From an uncultured Methanomassiliicoccales archaeon (lineage in GTDB: Archaea; Thermoplasmatota; Thermoplasmata; Methanomassiliicoccales; Methanomethylophilaceae), in NCBI GenBank assembly GCA_949298875.1, contig CASFYI010000033.1:1-64000 (forward strand): a DNA stretch of 64,000 nucleotides, in the 5' to 3' direction. Positions 1-7,775 of this stretch are shown piece by piece. Position 1 is the stretch's first letter, and every line of letters begins with the position of its first letter. The position numbers and the translations under genes were made by a program. The notes under the pieces are model-generated. The model ran no database searches. It was not told the DNA's origin and saw only the letters and a list, made by a program, of their open reading frames with translations.

Positions 1-7
1 AAAAGTG

Positions 8-130
8 GCAGACAGCGTGTCTGAGTTCCCGTAGGCTTGCGCACTACAGTACAGGCAGATACGCGGGCGGACTTTACTTCCGGGTTCGGAATGGGACCGG
101 GTGTTACCCCGCCGCTATGGCCGTCTTACC
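8..130 (-). rRNA. rrf: 5S ribosomal RNA
   Basis: Read on the minus strand, this is an archaeal 5S rRNA with the conserved core GTCCCATTCCGAACCCGGAAG. The two ends (starting GGTAAGACGGC and ending GCTGTCTGCC) can pair as helix I with one bulge. No 16S, 23S or tRNA is attached on the visible side, and a TATA box lies about 26 bp upstream, so it looks like a separately transcribed 5S gene, as in Thermoplasmata. The ends are set by the terminal stem and may be off by a few bases. Confidence 0.95.
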
Positions 131-152
131 GAAACTGCGGAATCCTGTAAAC

Positions 153-160
153 TATATAAT
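153..160 (-). promoter_or_regulatory. TATA box of the 5S rRNA gene
   Basis: ATTATATA on the minus strand, centred about 26-27 bp upstream of the predicted 5S 5' end, the usual archaeal spacing. Confidence 0.7.
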
Positions 161-216
161 GATTTCTATCAAGCCCGATGCGATCCGCCCCGGAGAGTAG
201 ATCCTTCCGAGGCCCA

Positions 217-225
217 TTTAAAAAG
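217..225 (+). promoter_or_regulatory. TATA box of the DUF2188 gene
   Basis: TTTAAAAAG on the plus strand, 29 bp before the ATG at 254. It predicts a very short leader and lies back to back with the 5S promoter. Confidence 0.5.
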
Positions 226-253
226 TGATATCGCGATTCGTACAACGATCGAG

Positions 254-547
254 ATGGCACTCCTGAAGAAGAAGGAAGGGAAGACCGAGACCGCCGCCGC
301 GGAGCCGAAGAAGGCTCCGGCCAAGGCATCCGAGCCGAAGGAGGAGAAGGCCGCGCCGTCAGGCGCCTATTTCGTATCCCCGCATCCGGACGGCGGATGG
401 CAGGTCAAGAGGGCCAACGCGCAGAAGGCCCTGAAGAAGTTCAAGACCAAGGCGGAGGCGGAAGCCTACGCCAAGCAGGTCGCATCCAACCAGGGCACCA
501 ACGTCGTCCGTCAGAAGAAGGACGGCAAGATTCAGAAGAAGAAGTGA
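254..547 (+). CDS. DUF2188 domain protein with basic Lys/Ala/Pro-rich N-terminus
   Basis: 97 residues. Residues 1-35 are a low-complexity Lys/Ala/Pro/Glu segment resembling a histone H1 tail. Residues 36-90 match the DUF2188 pattern: a YFVSPHPDGGWQVK strand, then the KALKKFKTKAEAEAYAKQV helix, then VVRQKKDGKIQ. The molecular role of DUF2188 is not known. The ATG at 254 fits the TATA box at 217; a longer open frame upstream runs through the promoter and is not used. It ends at a strong palindromic hairpin shared with the convergent hypC gene. The very basic composition (about 30% Lys) suggests nucleic-acid association, which is inference. Confidence 0.8.
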   Translation: MALLKKKEGKTETAAAEPKKAPAKASEPKEEKAAPSGAYFVSPHPDGGWQVKRANAQKALKKFKTKAEAEAYAKQVASNQGTNVVRQKKDGKIQKKK

Positions 548-553
548 GGGGCC

Positions 554-573
554 GCCCGGGCCGAGGCCCGGGC
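554..573. terminator. Palindromic hairpin between convergent genes
   Basis: GCCCGGGCC and GGCCCGGGC arms around a 2-nt centre, lying between the stop codons of the DUF2188 gene and hypC. Probably a bidirectional 3' end or insulating structure. Confidence 0.55.
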
Positions 574-581
574 CATACCTC

Positions 582-812
582 TCAGCAGAAAGCGGTCTTG
601 TCGCTGTCGAGGACCTCGTTCCAGAGCCTGATGGTCTCCTGGGCGTCCTCCTCGTCCATTATCTGGATGGCGAAGCCGGCGTGGACCACGGCCCAGTCTC
701 CGACGTTCGCATCGACCATCGAGAGGTTGGCCTTCCTGGTCACGCCTCCGAAGTCGACATCACCCATCTCGCCGTCGATGGCGACGATCTTTCCGGGGAT
801 TGCCAAGCACAT
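582..812 (-). CDS. hypC: Hydrogenase maturation chaperone HypC/HupF family
   Basis: 76 residues starting MCLAIPGKI, the family signature; Cys2 is the residue that binds the hydrogenase precursor or HypD during Fe(CN)2CO assembly of [NiFe] hydrogenases. The length is normal for HypC and the beta-barrel core (VDFGGVTRKANLSMV, VGDWAVVHAGFAIQ) is intact. It is the last gene of an alaX-nac-hypC run on the minus strand, 4 nt after nac. No other hyp gene is in the window, so its partners HypD/E/F must be elsewhere. It implies at least one [NiFe] hydrogenase in the organism. Confidence 0.95.
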   Translation of the reverse strand: MCLAIPGKIVAIDGEMGDVDFGGVTRKANLSMVDANVGDWAVVHAGFAIQIMDEEDAQETIRLWNEVLDSDKTAFC

Positions 813-816
813 GTTA

Positions 817-1176
817 TCACTCCGTCATGATCTTGATGATGGCCTCGGCGGGCTGGCCGTCGACCGCCTCGAGGGCTGCGATGGCCTTGTCCCTGTCGCA
901 ACCGGTCTGGGACATCACGAGGGAGATGTCATCCTCGGGGAAGGTCTGCTTCGCGACGCCGTCCTCTCCGATCATGCGCTCCTCGGTCTCTCCGGAGACC
1001 TGGAAGCTCTTGGTGCCGCCCATCTCGATGCAGATGACCTCGGCCCTCTTCACGACGATCTCCTTGTCCCTGGTCCTGATGATGACCTCGGTCACTCCGT
1101 CGACTGAGGACTGCTTGATCCCCATCTTCTTCATGGCCTGCTTCATCTGCCGGTCGTTGACCCTCATTCCGGACAT
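817..1176 (-). CDS. nac: Nascent polypeptide-associated complex protein (archaeal alpha-NAC)
   Basis: 119 residues. The N-terminus (NDRQMKQAMKKMGIKQ) is the ribosome-contacting segment. Residues about 20-75 form the NAC dimerisation barrel, and residues about 82-119 a UBA domain (ISLVMSQTGCDRDKAIAALEAVDGQPAEAI). The archaeal protein acts as a homodimer at the ribosome exit tunnel. Start chosen at 1176 (MSGMRVNDRQ); the ATG at 1167 is the alternative and removes only three residues. It lies between alaX (50 nt upstream) and hypC (4 nt downstream). Confidence 0.95.
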   Translation of the reverse strand: MSGMRVNDRQMKQAMKKMGIKQSSVDGVTEVIIRTRDKEIVVKRAEVICIEMGGTKSFQVSGETEERMIGEDGVAKQTFPEDDISLVMSQTGCDRDKAIAALEAVDGQPAEAIIKIMTE

Positions 1177-1226
1177 GTCCCGCTGATTCCCCTTGTCATT
1201 CTTAAGGTATGTGTTCTGGGCTTCCG

Positions 1227-2411
1227 TCACTGGGAGAGGGCCCTCTCGACCGCTCCGCGCATGGCGTCCAGCACGGCCTCCTCCATGGATGGGTCCTGCA
1301 CCCCGCCCTGGGCGAAGTCGGGCTTCCCGCCACCGCGTCCGCCGAGGGGCTTGAGCACCTCGGGAAGCAGCTTCCTGCAGTCGACGGCCGGGTCGCCGGA
1401 GGCCATGATCACGGACAGCGTGTCGGTCACGCCGACGATGAGGGCGACGCCCCCGCGGGCCTTGACCGATTCCGCCAGCTCCGTCAGGGACACCCTGTCG
1501 GTTCCGGGGAGGGATCCGCAGACGACCTCCCTGCCGGCGATCGTCTCGGAGGGCATGGACGCCGCCAGCCTCCTGGTGGCCTGCTTCAGGAGCTTCGTCT
1601 TGAGCTCGTCGTCCGCCCTCGTGTTGGCCACGGACCTGGGCGCGTCCTCCGCCTTGCAGCCTATGCCGTCCACGATCTCGAGGGCGGTGGTCGCAAGTGC
1701 CAGGGCGGCGTCCTTGGCGGGCTGTCCAACCTTGAAGTGGATGGCCACGCCGTCCGCTCCGGCGGAGACCTTCCTGTCGACGATGAGCATCTCGAGCTCG
1801 GACGTCTCCATCACATGGATCCCGCTGCATGCGGAGAGGTCGATGTCCCCGATGGCGACGACGGTGATCTCCTCGTCCTCGGGGATCCTCTCCAGCTTGA
1901 TCCTGACCTTCTCGAGGTCCGGGTCGTCGCGGTCCATGATGCTGCGCGTCACGGGGAGGTTGTCCACGATGGCCTGGTTCGCGAAGGCGGTGGCCGCCCT
2001 GATCTGGTCCCAGGTCAGGTCGTGGTTCACGATGACGTACTTGCTCTCGGGCGAGATGTAGATCTTCGTGATGGTCAGGTCGGGGCACTGCCTCCTGAGG
2101 GAGCAGAACAGGAGGTGCTCGCCGGTGTGGCCCTGCATGAGGTCGTAGCGCCTGTCCCAGTCGACGCTGCACCACACCCTCTCGCCCGGCTTCAGGTCGT
2201 TCCCAGGGACACGGTGGACTATATCGCCCTTCTCGTTGCGGAAAACCTCGGTGACGGCGCACCCGCGGATGGACCCGGTGTCGCACACCTGTCCGCCCCC
2301 GCCGGGGTAGAACGCGGTGCTGTCGAGCATCACGAGCTCTCCGTCCACGGATTCGACGTTGGCCTCGAACTCGAAGCCGTATCCGTCGCGTCTGAAGATC
2401 TCATCTGTCAT
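1227..2411 (-). CDS. alaX: Alanyl-tRNA editing protein AlaX-L
   Basis: 394 residues, homologous to the editing half of AlaRS without a synthetase domain. It hydrolyses Ser-tRNA(Ala) or Gly-tRNA(Ala) in trans. The zinc ligands are visible: HTGEH (His95, His99) and CSGIH (Cys195, His199). The N-terminal FYPGGGGQ loop marks the AlaX-M/L class. The C-terminal region, about residues 250-390, ends in a DHHA1 domain with the glycine-rich GGRGGGKPDFAQGG motif, which makes this the long form. It is divergent from the Lrp gene, with 63 bp between the starts. Confidence 0.95.
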   Translation of the reverse strand: MTDEIFRRDGYGFEFEANVESVDGELVMLDSTAFYPGGGGQVCDTGSIRGCAVTEVFRNEKGDIVHRVPGNDLKPGERVWCSVDWDRRYDLMQGHTGEHLLFCSLRRQCPDLTITKIYISPESKYVIVNHDLTWDQIRAATAFANQAIVDNLPVTRSIMDRDDPDLEKVRIKLERIPEDEEITVVAIGDIDLSACSGIHVMETSELEMLIVDRKVSAGADGVAIHFKVGQPAKDAALALATTALEIVDGIGCKAEDAPRSVANTRADDELKTKLLKQATRRLAASMPSETIAGREVVCGSLPGTDRVSLTELAESVKARGGVALIVGVTDTLSVIMASGDPAVDCRKLLPEVLKPLGGRGGGKPDFAQGGVQDPSMEEAVLDAMRGAVERALSQ

Positions 2412-2474
2412 GGAGCGCCCTCAAGCCGAACAAAATCTTAATGAATGCGCCTAGGCCTATCCAGAAACGATTAG

Positions 2475-2942
2475 ATGTCGCTCTCGGACTTCGATGAACT
2501 GGACAAACGTATAATCGAACTTCTCTGCAGATCCAGCCAGGGCTCCTACAGGCAGCTCGCGAAGCAGCTCGATGTCCATCCGACGACACTCATCCAGAGG
2601 GTCAAGAACCTGGAGTCCAAGGGGGTCATCAACGGATACCGTGCCAGCATCGACTACATGAAGCTCGGCTTCGAGTACATGGGCATGGTCAGCGTCATCG
2701 CCGAGAACGTGGTGACCGTCCAGGGCGAGATCTCCAAGATCCCGCAGGTGGTGTCCGTGTTCGACGTCACCGGCGACAGCGACTGCCTCGTCTGGATCGC
2801 CTGCCAGAACAGGGACGAGTTCTCCGAGGTCGTGAAGGAGATCAACGCCGTGCCGGACGTCAAGAAGACAAGCACCGCGGTCATCCTGAACATCACCAAG
2901 GACCCGTTCACCTACATCCCGCCCATACTCGGCGAGAGGTGA
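2475..2942 (+). CDS. Lrp/AsnC family transcriptional regulator
   Basis: 155 residues. Residues 1-60 form an AsnC-type winged helix-turn-helix (LDKRIIELLCRSSQGSYRQL then HPTTLIQRVKNLESKG). Residues about 70-150 form the RAM ligand-binding and oligomerisation domain (FDVTGDSDCLVWIACQ). Such proteins sense amino acids and often regulate neighbouring or divergent genes. It starts 63 bp from the divergent alaX. Its target and effector cannot be read from the sequence. Confidence 0.93.
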   Translation: MSLSDFDELDKRIIELLCRSSQGSYRQLAKQLDVHPTTLIQRVKNLESKGVINGYRASIDYMKLGFEYMGMVSVIAENVVTVQGEISKIPQVVSVFDVTGDSDCLVWIACQNRDEFSEVVKEINAVPDVKKTSTAVILNITKDPFTYIPPILGER

Positions 2943-3010
2943 TCCCCGTCCCCGCAGGGCGGATGAGCACGATCCCAGGCACCGCCGTATAACGCGCGCC
3001 CGTGCGACCC

Positions 3011-3020
3011 TATAAATAGG
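3011..3020 (+). promoter_or_regulatory. TATA box of aspS
   Basis: TATAAATAGG, 48 bp before the aspS ATG, in a 116-bp gap that holds nothing else recognisable. A short leader of about 20 nt is predicted. Confidence 0.65.
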
Positions 3021-3058
3021 GATTCCCAGGTCGGTCCCCCAGTTATAGAGGCGCTCTC

Positions 3059-4882
3059 ATGAGAAGAACGAACACCTGCGGCGAGCTCAGGCCCGAGGAC
3101 CTGGGCAAGAAGGTATGTCTCCAGGGATGGGTCAGGTTCTCCAGGGACCACGGAGGAGTGGCATTCATCGACCTGGCCGACAGATACGGTATCACACAGG
3201 TCGTATTCGACCCCGAGGCCCTCCCCGAGGGGGTCGACGCGAAGCATCTGGAGGAGGTCATGCGCGAGTTCTCCCGCGAGTCCTGCGTCCAGGTCGACGG
3301 AATCGTCAGGAGGAGGGTCGAGGGCACCGAGGATGCCAGGAACCCCACCGGCGAGGTCGAGGTGCTCATCACCGACGCCGAGCTGCTGAACAAGTGCAAC
3401 CTCCCGCCGTTCGAGATCGGTGACCAGAAGGAGGGCGTCCTGCCCGACGAGGACATCAGGATGCGCTACAGGTACCTGGACCTCCGCAGGACCGAGATGG
3501 CCCAGGCCATGGTCTTCAGGAGCAAGCTCATCCACCTGGCCAGGCAGTACCTCGAGCAGCAGGGATTCCTCGAGATCGAGACCCCCATGCTCGGCAGGTC
3601 CACGCCCGAGGGCGCCAGGGACTACATCGTCCCCTCCAGGGTCCACCCCGGAACCTTCTACGCGCTCACCCAGTCCCCCCAGCTGTACAAGCAGATGCTG
3701 ATGGTCGGCGGCATGGACCGCTACTACCAGGTCGCCAGGTGCTTCCGCGACGAGGACTCCAGGAAGGACCGCCAGCCTGAGTTCACCCAGCTGGACATGG
3801 AGATGTCCTTCGTGGACATGAAGGACATCCAGGACATGATCGAGGGCATGATGGCCTTCGTCTGGAAGGGCCTCTACGGCACCGAGCTGCAGACCCCGTT
3901 CCCGCACATCGCCTACCGCGACGCGATGGAGCGCTTCGGATCCGACAAGCCCGACATGAGGTACGGCCTGGAGTACGTCAAGCTCACCGACGTCGTGAGG
4001 GACGCCCCGTACAAGATCTTCCAGAACGTCATCGCCGAGGGCGGCATCGTCGCCGGGATGAACCTCAAGAAGGACATCGCCGGGGATAAGATCGGAAGGA
4101 ACGACAGGGACAGGTACATCCACTACGCGAAGAAGGTCGGCCTCGGAGGACTCACCTGGATGTGGGTCGAGAACGGAAAGCTCGAGTCCAACATCACGAA
4201 GTACTTCACCCCCGAGATCCTCGAGAACATCAAGACCACCATGAACGCGGAGGAGGGCGACGTGCTCTTCCTCATCGCCGGACCCTGGAAGGCCACCTAC
4301 GAGGGCGGCGGACAGGTCAGGAAGAAGATCGCCGAGGACCTGGGACTCGTGCCCAAGGACGTCTTCCAGTTCTTCTGGATGGACGAGTGCCCCATGTTCG
4401 AGGTCGACCCCGTCTCCGGTAAGTACGACGCGTTCCACCACCCGTTCGTCCTGCCGCAGAACGACCTGGACGACGACTACGTCGGAGGCGCCTGCTTCGA
4501 CCTGTGCCTGAACGGCAACGAGCTCGGATCCGGATCCCTCCGTATCCACAACGCCGACCTCCAGAGGGCGGTCTTCCACAAGCTCGGCCTCGACGACGAG
4601 AGGATCGAGGAGAACTTCGGGTTCTTCGTCCAGGCCCTCGGCTTCGGTGCCCCGCCCCACGGGGGAATCGCGCTCGGAGTGGACAGGCTCTGCGCCATCC
4701 TGCTCCAGAGGGACACCATCAGGGACGTCATCGCCTTCCCCAAGAACAAGAGGGCCGTCTCCCTGCTGGACGAGTCTCCCTCACCGGTCCCCGACGAGAA
4801 GCTCGAGGAGCTCCAGATCATCTCCCTCGCGGGGGACCTGGACCTCGGCGACATCGAGGACGACTCCTCCGAGGAGGAGTGA
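3059..4882 (+). CDS. aspS: Aspartyl-tRNA synthetase, bacterial type, probably non-discriminating
   Basis: 607 residues, much longer than the roughly 430-residue archaeal AspRS. It has the bacterial layout: N-terminal OB-fold anticodon domain (GWVRFSRDHGGVAFIDL), class II core with TQSPQLYKQ and motif 2 (CFRDEDSRKDRQPEFTQLD, about residues 227-245), a GAD insertion (about 290-420), and motif 3 (GVDRLCAILL, about 540). Residue 31 is His in a RDHGG context; in Pseudomonas-type bacterial AspRS this position is tied to relaxed tRNA-Asn discrimination. With gatCAB nearby this suggests it makes both Asp-tRNA(Asp) and Asp-tRNA(Asn). The C-terminal tail is acidic. Bacterial origin by transfer is inferred from the architecture. 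Confidence 0.96.
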   Translation: MRRTNTCGELRPEDLGKKVCLQGWVRFSRDHGGVAFIDLADRYGITQVVFDPEALPEGVDAKHLEEVMREFSRESCVQVDGIVRRRVEGTEDARNPTGEVEVLITDAELLNKCNLPPFEIGDQKEGVLPDEDIRMRYRYLDLRRTEMAQAMVFRSKLIHLARQYLEQQGFLEIETPMLGRSTPEGARDYIVPSRVHPGTFYALTQSPQLYKQMLMVGGMDRYYQVARCFRDEDSRKDRQPEFTQLDMEMSFVDMKDIQDMIEGMMAFVWKGLYGTELQTPFPHIAYRDAMERFGSDKPDMRYGLEYVKLTDVVRDAPYKIFQNVIAEGGIVAGMNLKKDIAGDKIGRNDRDRYIHYAKKVGLGGLTWMWVENGKLESNITKYFTPEILENIKTTMNAEEGDVLFLIAGPWKATYEGGGQVRKKIAEDLGLVPKDVFQFFWMDECPMFEVDPVSGKYDAFHHPFVLPQNDLDDDYVGGACFDLCLNGNELGSGSLRIHNADLQRAVFHKLGLDDERIEENFGFFVQALGFGAPPHGGIALGVDRLCAILLQRDTIRDVIAFPKNKRAVSLLDESPSPVPDEKLEELQIISLAGDLDLGDIEDDSSEEE

Positions 4883-4893
4883 AAACACAATCC

Positions 4894-4914
4894 GGGGGAG
4901 GGGCCTCCTCCCCC
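4894..4914 (+). terminator. G/C-rich hairpin after aspS
   Basis: GGGGGAG (4894-4900) pairs with CTCCCCC (4908-4914) 12 nt after the aspS stop. There is no U-tract, so it may be a 3'-end stabiliser rather than a terminator. Confidence 0.45.
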
Positions 4915-4945
4915 TCACATTATCCCAACGCCGGTCGTGTTCCGC

Positions 4946-6499
4946 ATGGGACTGAGCTTCGAGGAGCGCGGCGGACGGACTTGCGTCTACAGATGCACCT
5001 CCAAGAGGGTCCCTGGGAAGAGGGATCCGGTTTCCAGGAAGGAGTATCTCGGTGTCATCGACCCCTCCACGGGGTTGGTCCACCCCAAGGGGATGGAACC
5101 GGACAAACTGGGGCGGATTCTGACCGATGGTCAGTTCCGGTGTCTGGATTACGGGAACGTCCTCATCGCCCACAGGGCAGCGGAGAATCTGGGTCTGGAT
5201 CGGATCCTGTCCGACATCTTCGGGAAGGATGCGGGAATCATCCTGGCTGCATCGATATGCGAGGCGGTTGATCCGTGCCCCATCGATGGGATCCAGGTCG
5301 TGGCCTACCGTCTCTATCTAGGGGATATCATCGGTGCCGGGACGCGTCTCACGAGGAATTCGTTGTTGAAGGCCGTGGACGGCATCGACTACACCGGCAA
5401 GGTTCTGCCGGAGATCGCCGACAGACTGAGTGGGGGATCCGATGGGTTGCTGCTCGTCGGTACCGAAGGCAGGCTGTGCAGTATCGGCCCCATGATAGGA
5501 CGGGATGGACAAATCATCGACCGCGGCGCTGCCAGAGTGGTATCATTCGTGAACGATTCGGATATCCCGGTTCTGTCACTGCTCGTCCTGGGGGACCGCA
5601 GCCCGGTCATCCTGCGGCAGATGGCTGACAGGTTCTCGGGGAGCCATCATCTGACTATGGTCTTGGACGGAGTCTCAGAGGATCCCGGATTTCTGTCAAG
5701 GTGCCTGATGAGCGGAGCTTCCGTCGTGGTGGGTTGCTCCCCAACGTCGGAACAGGTAGGGGTGGCATTACGTGATTTCATCGGCGGACAGGGGGAGGAG
5801 ATCGTCCGCAACGGAGTCATCCACAGGGTGCTCCGGAGAAGGTTTGGGCTGGTGCGGGTCGATGATGGGTGGTTGACGGTCGGCGACGACGACTCAAGAT
5901 TCCGTCAGAGCATGTTCTGGATCTGCGCATACGTTTCGAAGCCTCTGGATGAGTTCCACAGGGACGGTCTGACGCAGTATCTTGCGAGACAGATGGAGTT
6001 TCTTGCCGATCATGAGGAAGGTATGGTGTTCAGGACAGATGTCCTAGAGGAGATCAGGAAGGGTCCGCCGTTCGGTTCTGACGGATCGCACGGCATGATG
6101 AGGGCTATCAGGGATCATTCTGGTGTGACGGTCATACTGTCGGACATCACAGATTGGAACGAGGCCATGGATCGTCTGGACAGGGGCTGTAGCATATCGG
6201 AGTCAATCGGTGTTTTCGCCGACCTGCTGTTCGACAGGACGGGATCGCAAAGGTACGGGGTGGCCGATCTTCTGGTACCGCAGCTGGCTTCGATGATCGT
6301 CTGCGAGATGCAGAGGGTGCTCGAGGATTCGGATGAGCATATGGATGTCCGCAGTGCTATGGGGGTTGCATCGTCCTACAGGGTCGTGGTCAACGACGGC
6401 AGGATCATTCCAGGTGAGATGTCGAGGGATGCTGAGAGGGTACTTCGTCTGTTCGACATTCCTCATCAGAATGCAAGAATGCGTGTGCAGAATGTGTAA
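4946..6499 (+). CDS. IS1634/IS4-like transposase-derived protein, catalytically degenerate
   Basis: 517 residues from ATG 4946; a GTG at 4937 would add three. The N-terminus (VYRCTSKRVPGKRDPVSRKEYLGVIDPSTG) and overall plan resemble IS1634-type DDE transposases. Where such enzymes have a first catalytic Asp (DTTS-like strand) this protein reads LLLVGTEGRL, and the usual DRGF around the second Asp reads VLDGVSEDPGF. The expected Glu region (about residues 415-445) is also not typical. The frame is nonetheless intact over 1.5 kb and no terminal inverted repeats or target duplication are obvious. It looks like a domesticated or slowly decaying transposase. Family assignment is from motif memory only. 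An uncharacterised membrane protein follows 85 bp downstream. Confidence 0.6.
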   Translation: MGLSFEERGGRTCVYRCTSKRVPGKRDPVSRKEYLGVIDPSTGLVHPKGMEPDKLGRILTDGQFRCLDYGNVLIAHRAAENLGLDRILSDIFGKDAGIILAASICEAVDPCPIDGIQVVAYRLYLGDIIGAGTRLTRNSLLKAVDGIDYTGKVLPEIADRLSGGSDGLLLVGTEGRLCSIGPMIGRDGQIIDRGAARVVSFVNDSDIPVLSLLVLGDRSPVILRQMADRFSGSHHLTMVLDGVSEDPGFLSRCLMSGASVVVGCSPTSEQVGVALRDFIGGQGEEIVRNGVIHRVLRRRFGLVRVDDGWLTVGDDDSRFRQSMFWICAYVSKPLDEFHRDGLTQYLARQMEFLADHEEGMVFRTDVLEEIRKGPPFGSDGSHGMMRAIRDHSGVTVILSDITDWNEAMDRLDRGCSISESIGVFADLLFDRTGSQRYGVADLLVPQLASMIVCEMQRVLEDSDEHMDVRSAMGVASSYRVVVNDGRIIPGEMSRDAERVLRLFDIPHQNARMRVQNV

Positions 6500-6584
6500 C
6501 TACAGATTCTGAAACAATCGGCTTTCGAACTGAATCTTTTATCTACTGATCATCCGGACTCATTCCGTCAATGGAGACGATTGG

Positions 6585-7187
6585 ATGAACGTCTGGATGA
6601 TTCGTTGGGTGATCCCGCAGCTCATCTCCGGGGCGCTGTTCGTGGTGATACCGTTCCTGAGTTGCTTCGATGCTTACTTCAGTCCCGGAGGAGAGAGCAC
6701 GGTCCTGGGAATCACAGGCATCGATGTCCTTCTGGGCGACGGCGCTTTCGATTTCACCCCGCTGTTCTTCGCACCGGCCGTTTCGATCATAGGTGGGATC
6801 GTAGTCATCGTGACTTGTCTGCTGACACTCGGCATCGACATCAGTCAGAATCGCTCTGCGTTCGCCATATTCCTGCTGGCGGACATGATCCTCTTCCCGC
6901 TGATGGCCTTCATGATGAGGTTATCCACAGGCATGTACATGTCCGATTCTGGTATGGGGGTCGTCGGTACCTATGACGGCATCCCGCAGATGATACAATC
7001 CCTCGTACCTGCCGATGTGACTTCGGTGAGCATCGCCACTGGCGTAGGGTATAGGCTGACATGGGTCGCCGCCATCATCATGTTGGTGGATCTCCCCGAG
7101 ATCTGGAGCTGGGTGCACGGGCGCAGGTGCCGAAGGATTGGAACGTCCACAGATTCGGTTTCCTTGAATATTATTAGGGATTCCTAA
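6585..7187 (+). CDS. Hypothetical membrane protein, about four transmembrane helices
   Basis: 200 residues, no family recognised. Hydrophobic segments lie at about residues 8-28, 64-85, 93-114 and 157-178, with a basic tail (HGRRCRRIG) that should be cytoplasmic. The extracytoplasmic loops are rich in Gly, Ser and Asp. The ATG at 6585 follows a TATA-like CTTTTATC at about 6535. It ends inside the inverted-repeat promoter of the next transcription unit. Its genomic company, a transposase-derived gene, suggests accessory status. Confidence 0.65.
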   Translation: MNVWMIRWVIPQLISGALFVVIPFLSCFDAYFSPGGESTVLGITGIDVLLGDGAFDFTPLFFAPAVSIIGGIVVIVTCLLTLGIDISQNRSAFAIFLLADMILFPLMAFMMRLSTGMYMSDSGMGVVGTYDGIPQMIQSLVPADVTSVSIATGVGYRLTWVAAIIMLVDLPEIWSWVHGRRCRRIGTSTDSVSLNIIRDS

Positions 7188-7215
7188 TCATTATATACAT
7201 GTTAGCCATCCCTAA
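7174..7215 (+). promoter_or_regulatory. TATA box flanked by an inverted repeat
   Basis: TTAGGGAT (7174-7181) and its complement ATCCCTAA (7208-7215) flank the TATA element CATTATATACATG (7189-7201). The left arm is also half of a near-palindrome, ATTAGGGATTCCTAAT (7173-7188). This is a typical layout for an operator that blocks TBP/TFB. The predicted start of transcription is near 7220. Confidence 0.6.
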
Positions 7216-7240
7216 ACTGCGGTTGGAACAGGTCGCATTC

Positions 7241-7345
7241 ATGGGGGATGATCCGTTCCGACCGCGTTCGTCTGGAGGGAAGCGCGTGATAATGGGAACC
7301 AAGGCACTCAAGGCCAAGATGACCGGCAAGAAGAACCGATCCTAA
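7241..7345 (+). CDS. Possible small basic protein (34 aa; internal start gives 17 aa)
   Basis: The open frame from ATG 7241 gives 34 residues; an in-frame ATG at 7292 behind GGAGGG gives MGTKALKAKMTGKKNRS. It sits at the right distance from the TATA box at 7189-7201 and ends at TAA 7343. No family is recognised. The strongly basic C-terminus is compatible with a small nucleic-acid-binding or ribosome-associated peptide. It could equally be a non-coding RNA. The remaining gap to 7448 holds only G/C-rich sequence. Confidence 0.35.
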   Translation: MGDDPFRPRSSGGKRVIMGTKALKAKMTGKKNRS

Positions 7346-7448
7346 ACGTCAGTCAGCCTCTTTATCGGGTGTCCCGGCCCCGGATCCGATGTCCGGGGCT
7401 CCGGGAAACCGTATTTTATAATCTCCAGAGGATGGCGTCACGATCCGC

Positions 7449-7736
7449 ATGACCGTGGTTATCAATGTGTTCTATGAGGGAAGCGACGGCGCCGCCGAGG
7501 CGTTCGTCGAGAATGTCGTCTCCGAGGGTCTGCTCGATGCGGTGCGCTCGGAGGACGGCTGTCTGGGTTACGAGTACTTCAGGTCGATGGAGGATCCCGA
7601 CAGGGTGCTCCTGGTGGAGCATTGGAGGGACGAGAGGGCTCTCGACGCGCACATCGCCGCGGAGAACCTCGCCCGCATACAGGTCCTGAAGGAGAATCAC
7701 GGGATATCCGACAGGGTGGAGAAGTTCCTCTGCTGA
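7449..7736 (+). CDS. Antibiotic biosynthesis monooxygenase (ABM/YgiN-like) family protein
   Basis: 95 residues, a single ferredoxin-like ABM domain: start MTVVINVFYEGSDGAAEAF, central SEDGCLGYEYFRSMEDPDRVLLVEHWRDERALDAHI, which matches the family pattern of a small dimeric cofactor-free oxygenase or quinol-modifying protein. Related proteins act on quinols or reactive aldehydes; the substrate here is unknown. It is convergent with gatB, with a shared hairpin in between. Confidence 0.85.
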   Translation: MTVVINVFYEGSDGAAEAFVENVVSEGLLDAVRSEDGCLGYEYFRSMEDPDRVLLVEHWRDERALDAHIAAENLARIQVLKENHGISDRVEKFLC

Positions 7737-7748
7737 GGGGGAAATGAT

Positions 7749-7771
7749 GGCGGGGCCTTCCCGACCCCGCC
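7749..7771. terminator. Hairpin terminator between the ABM gene and gatB
   Basis: GGCGGGG (7749-7755) pairs with CCCCGCC (7765-7771), followed on the plus strand by GTTTTC. It lies in the 39-bp convergent gap. Confidence 0.6.
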
Positions 7772-7775
7772 GTTT

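Noticed and set aside
397-1107. 236-codon frame crossing the end of the DUF2188 gene, hypC and nac.
   Set aside because: Antisense or out of frame to three well-supported genes and without any domain.
2912-4660. 582-codon frame antisense to aspS.
   Set aside because: Composition (Val/Leu/Glu/Asp/Gly-rich repeats) is typical of antisense frames of G+C-rich genes; no start signal, no family.
4937-6499. A complete, mobile insertion sequence.
   Set aside because: No terminal inverted repeats or target-site duplication could be found by eye around the gene, and the catalytic positions look degenerate.
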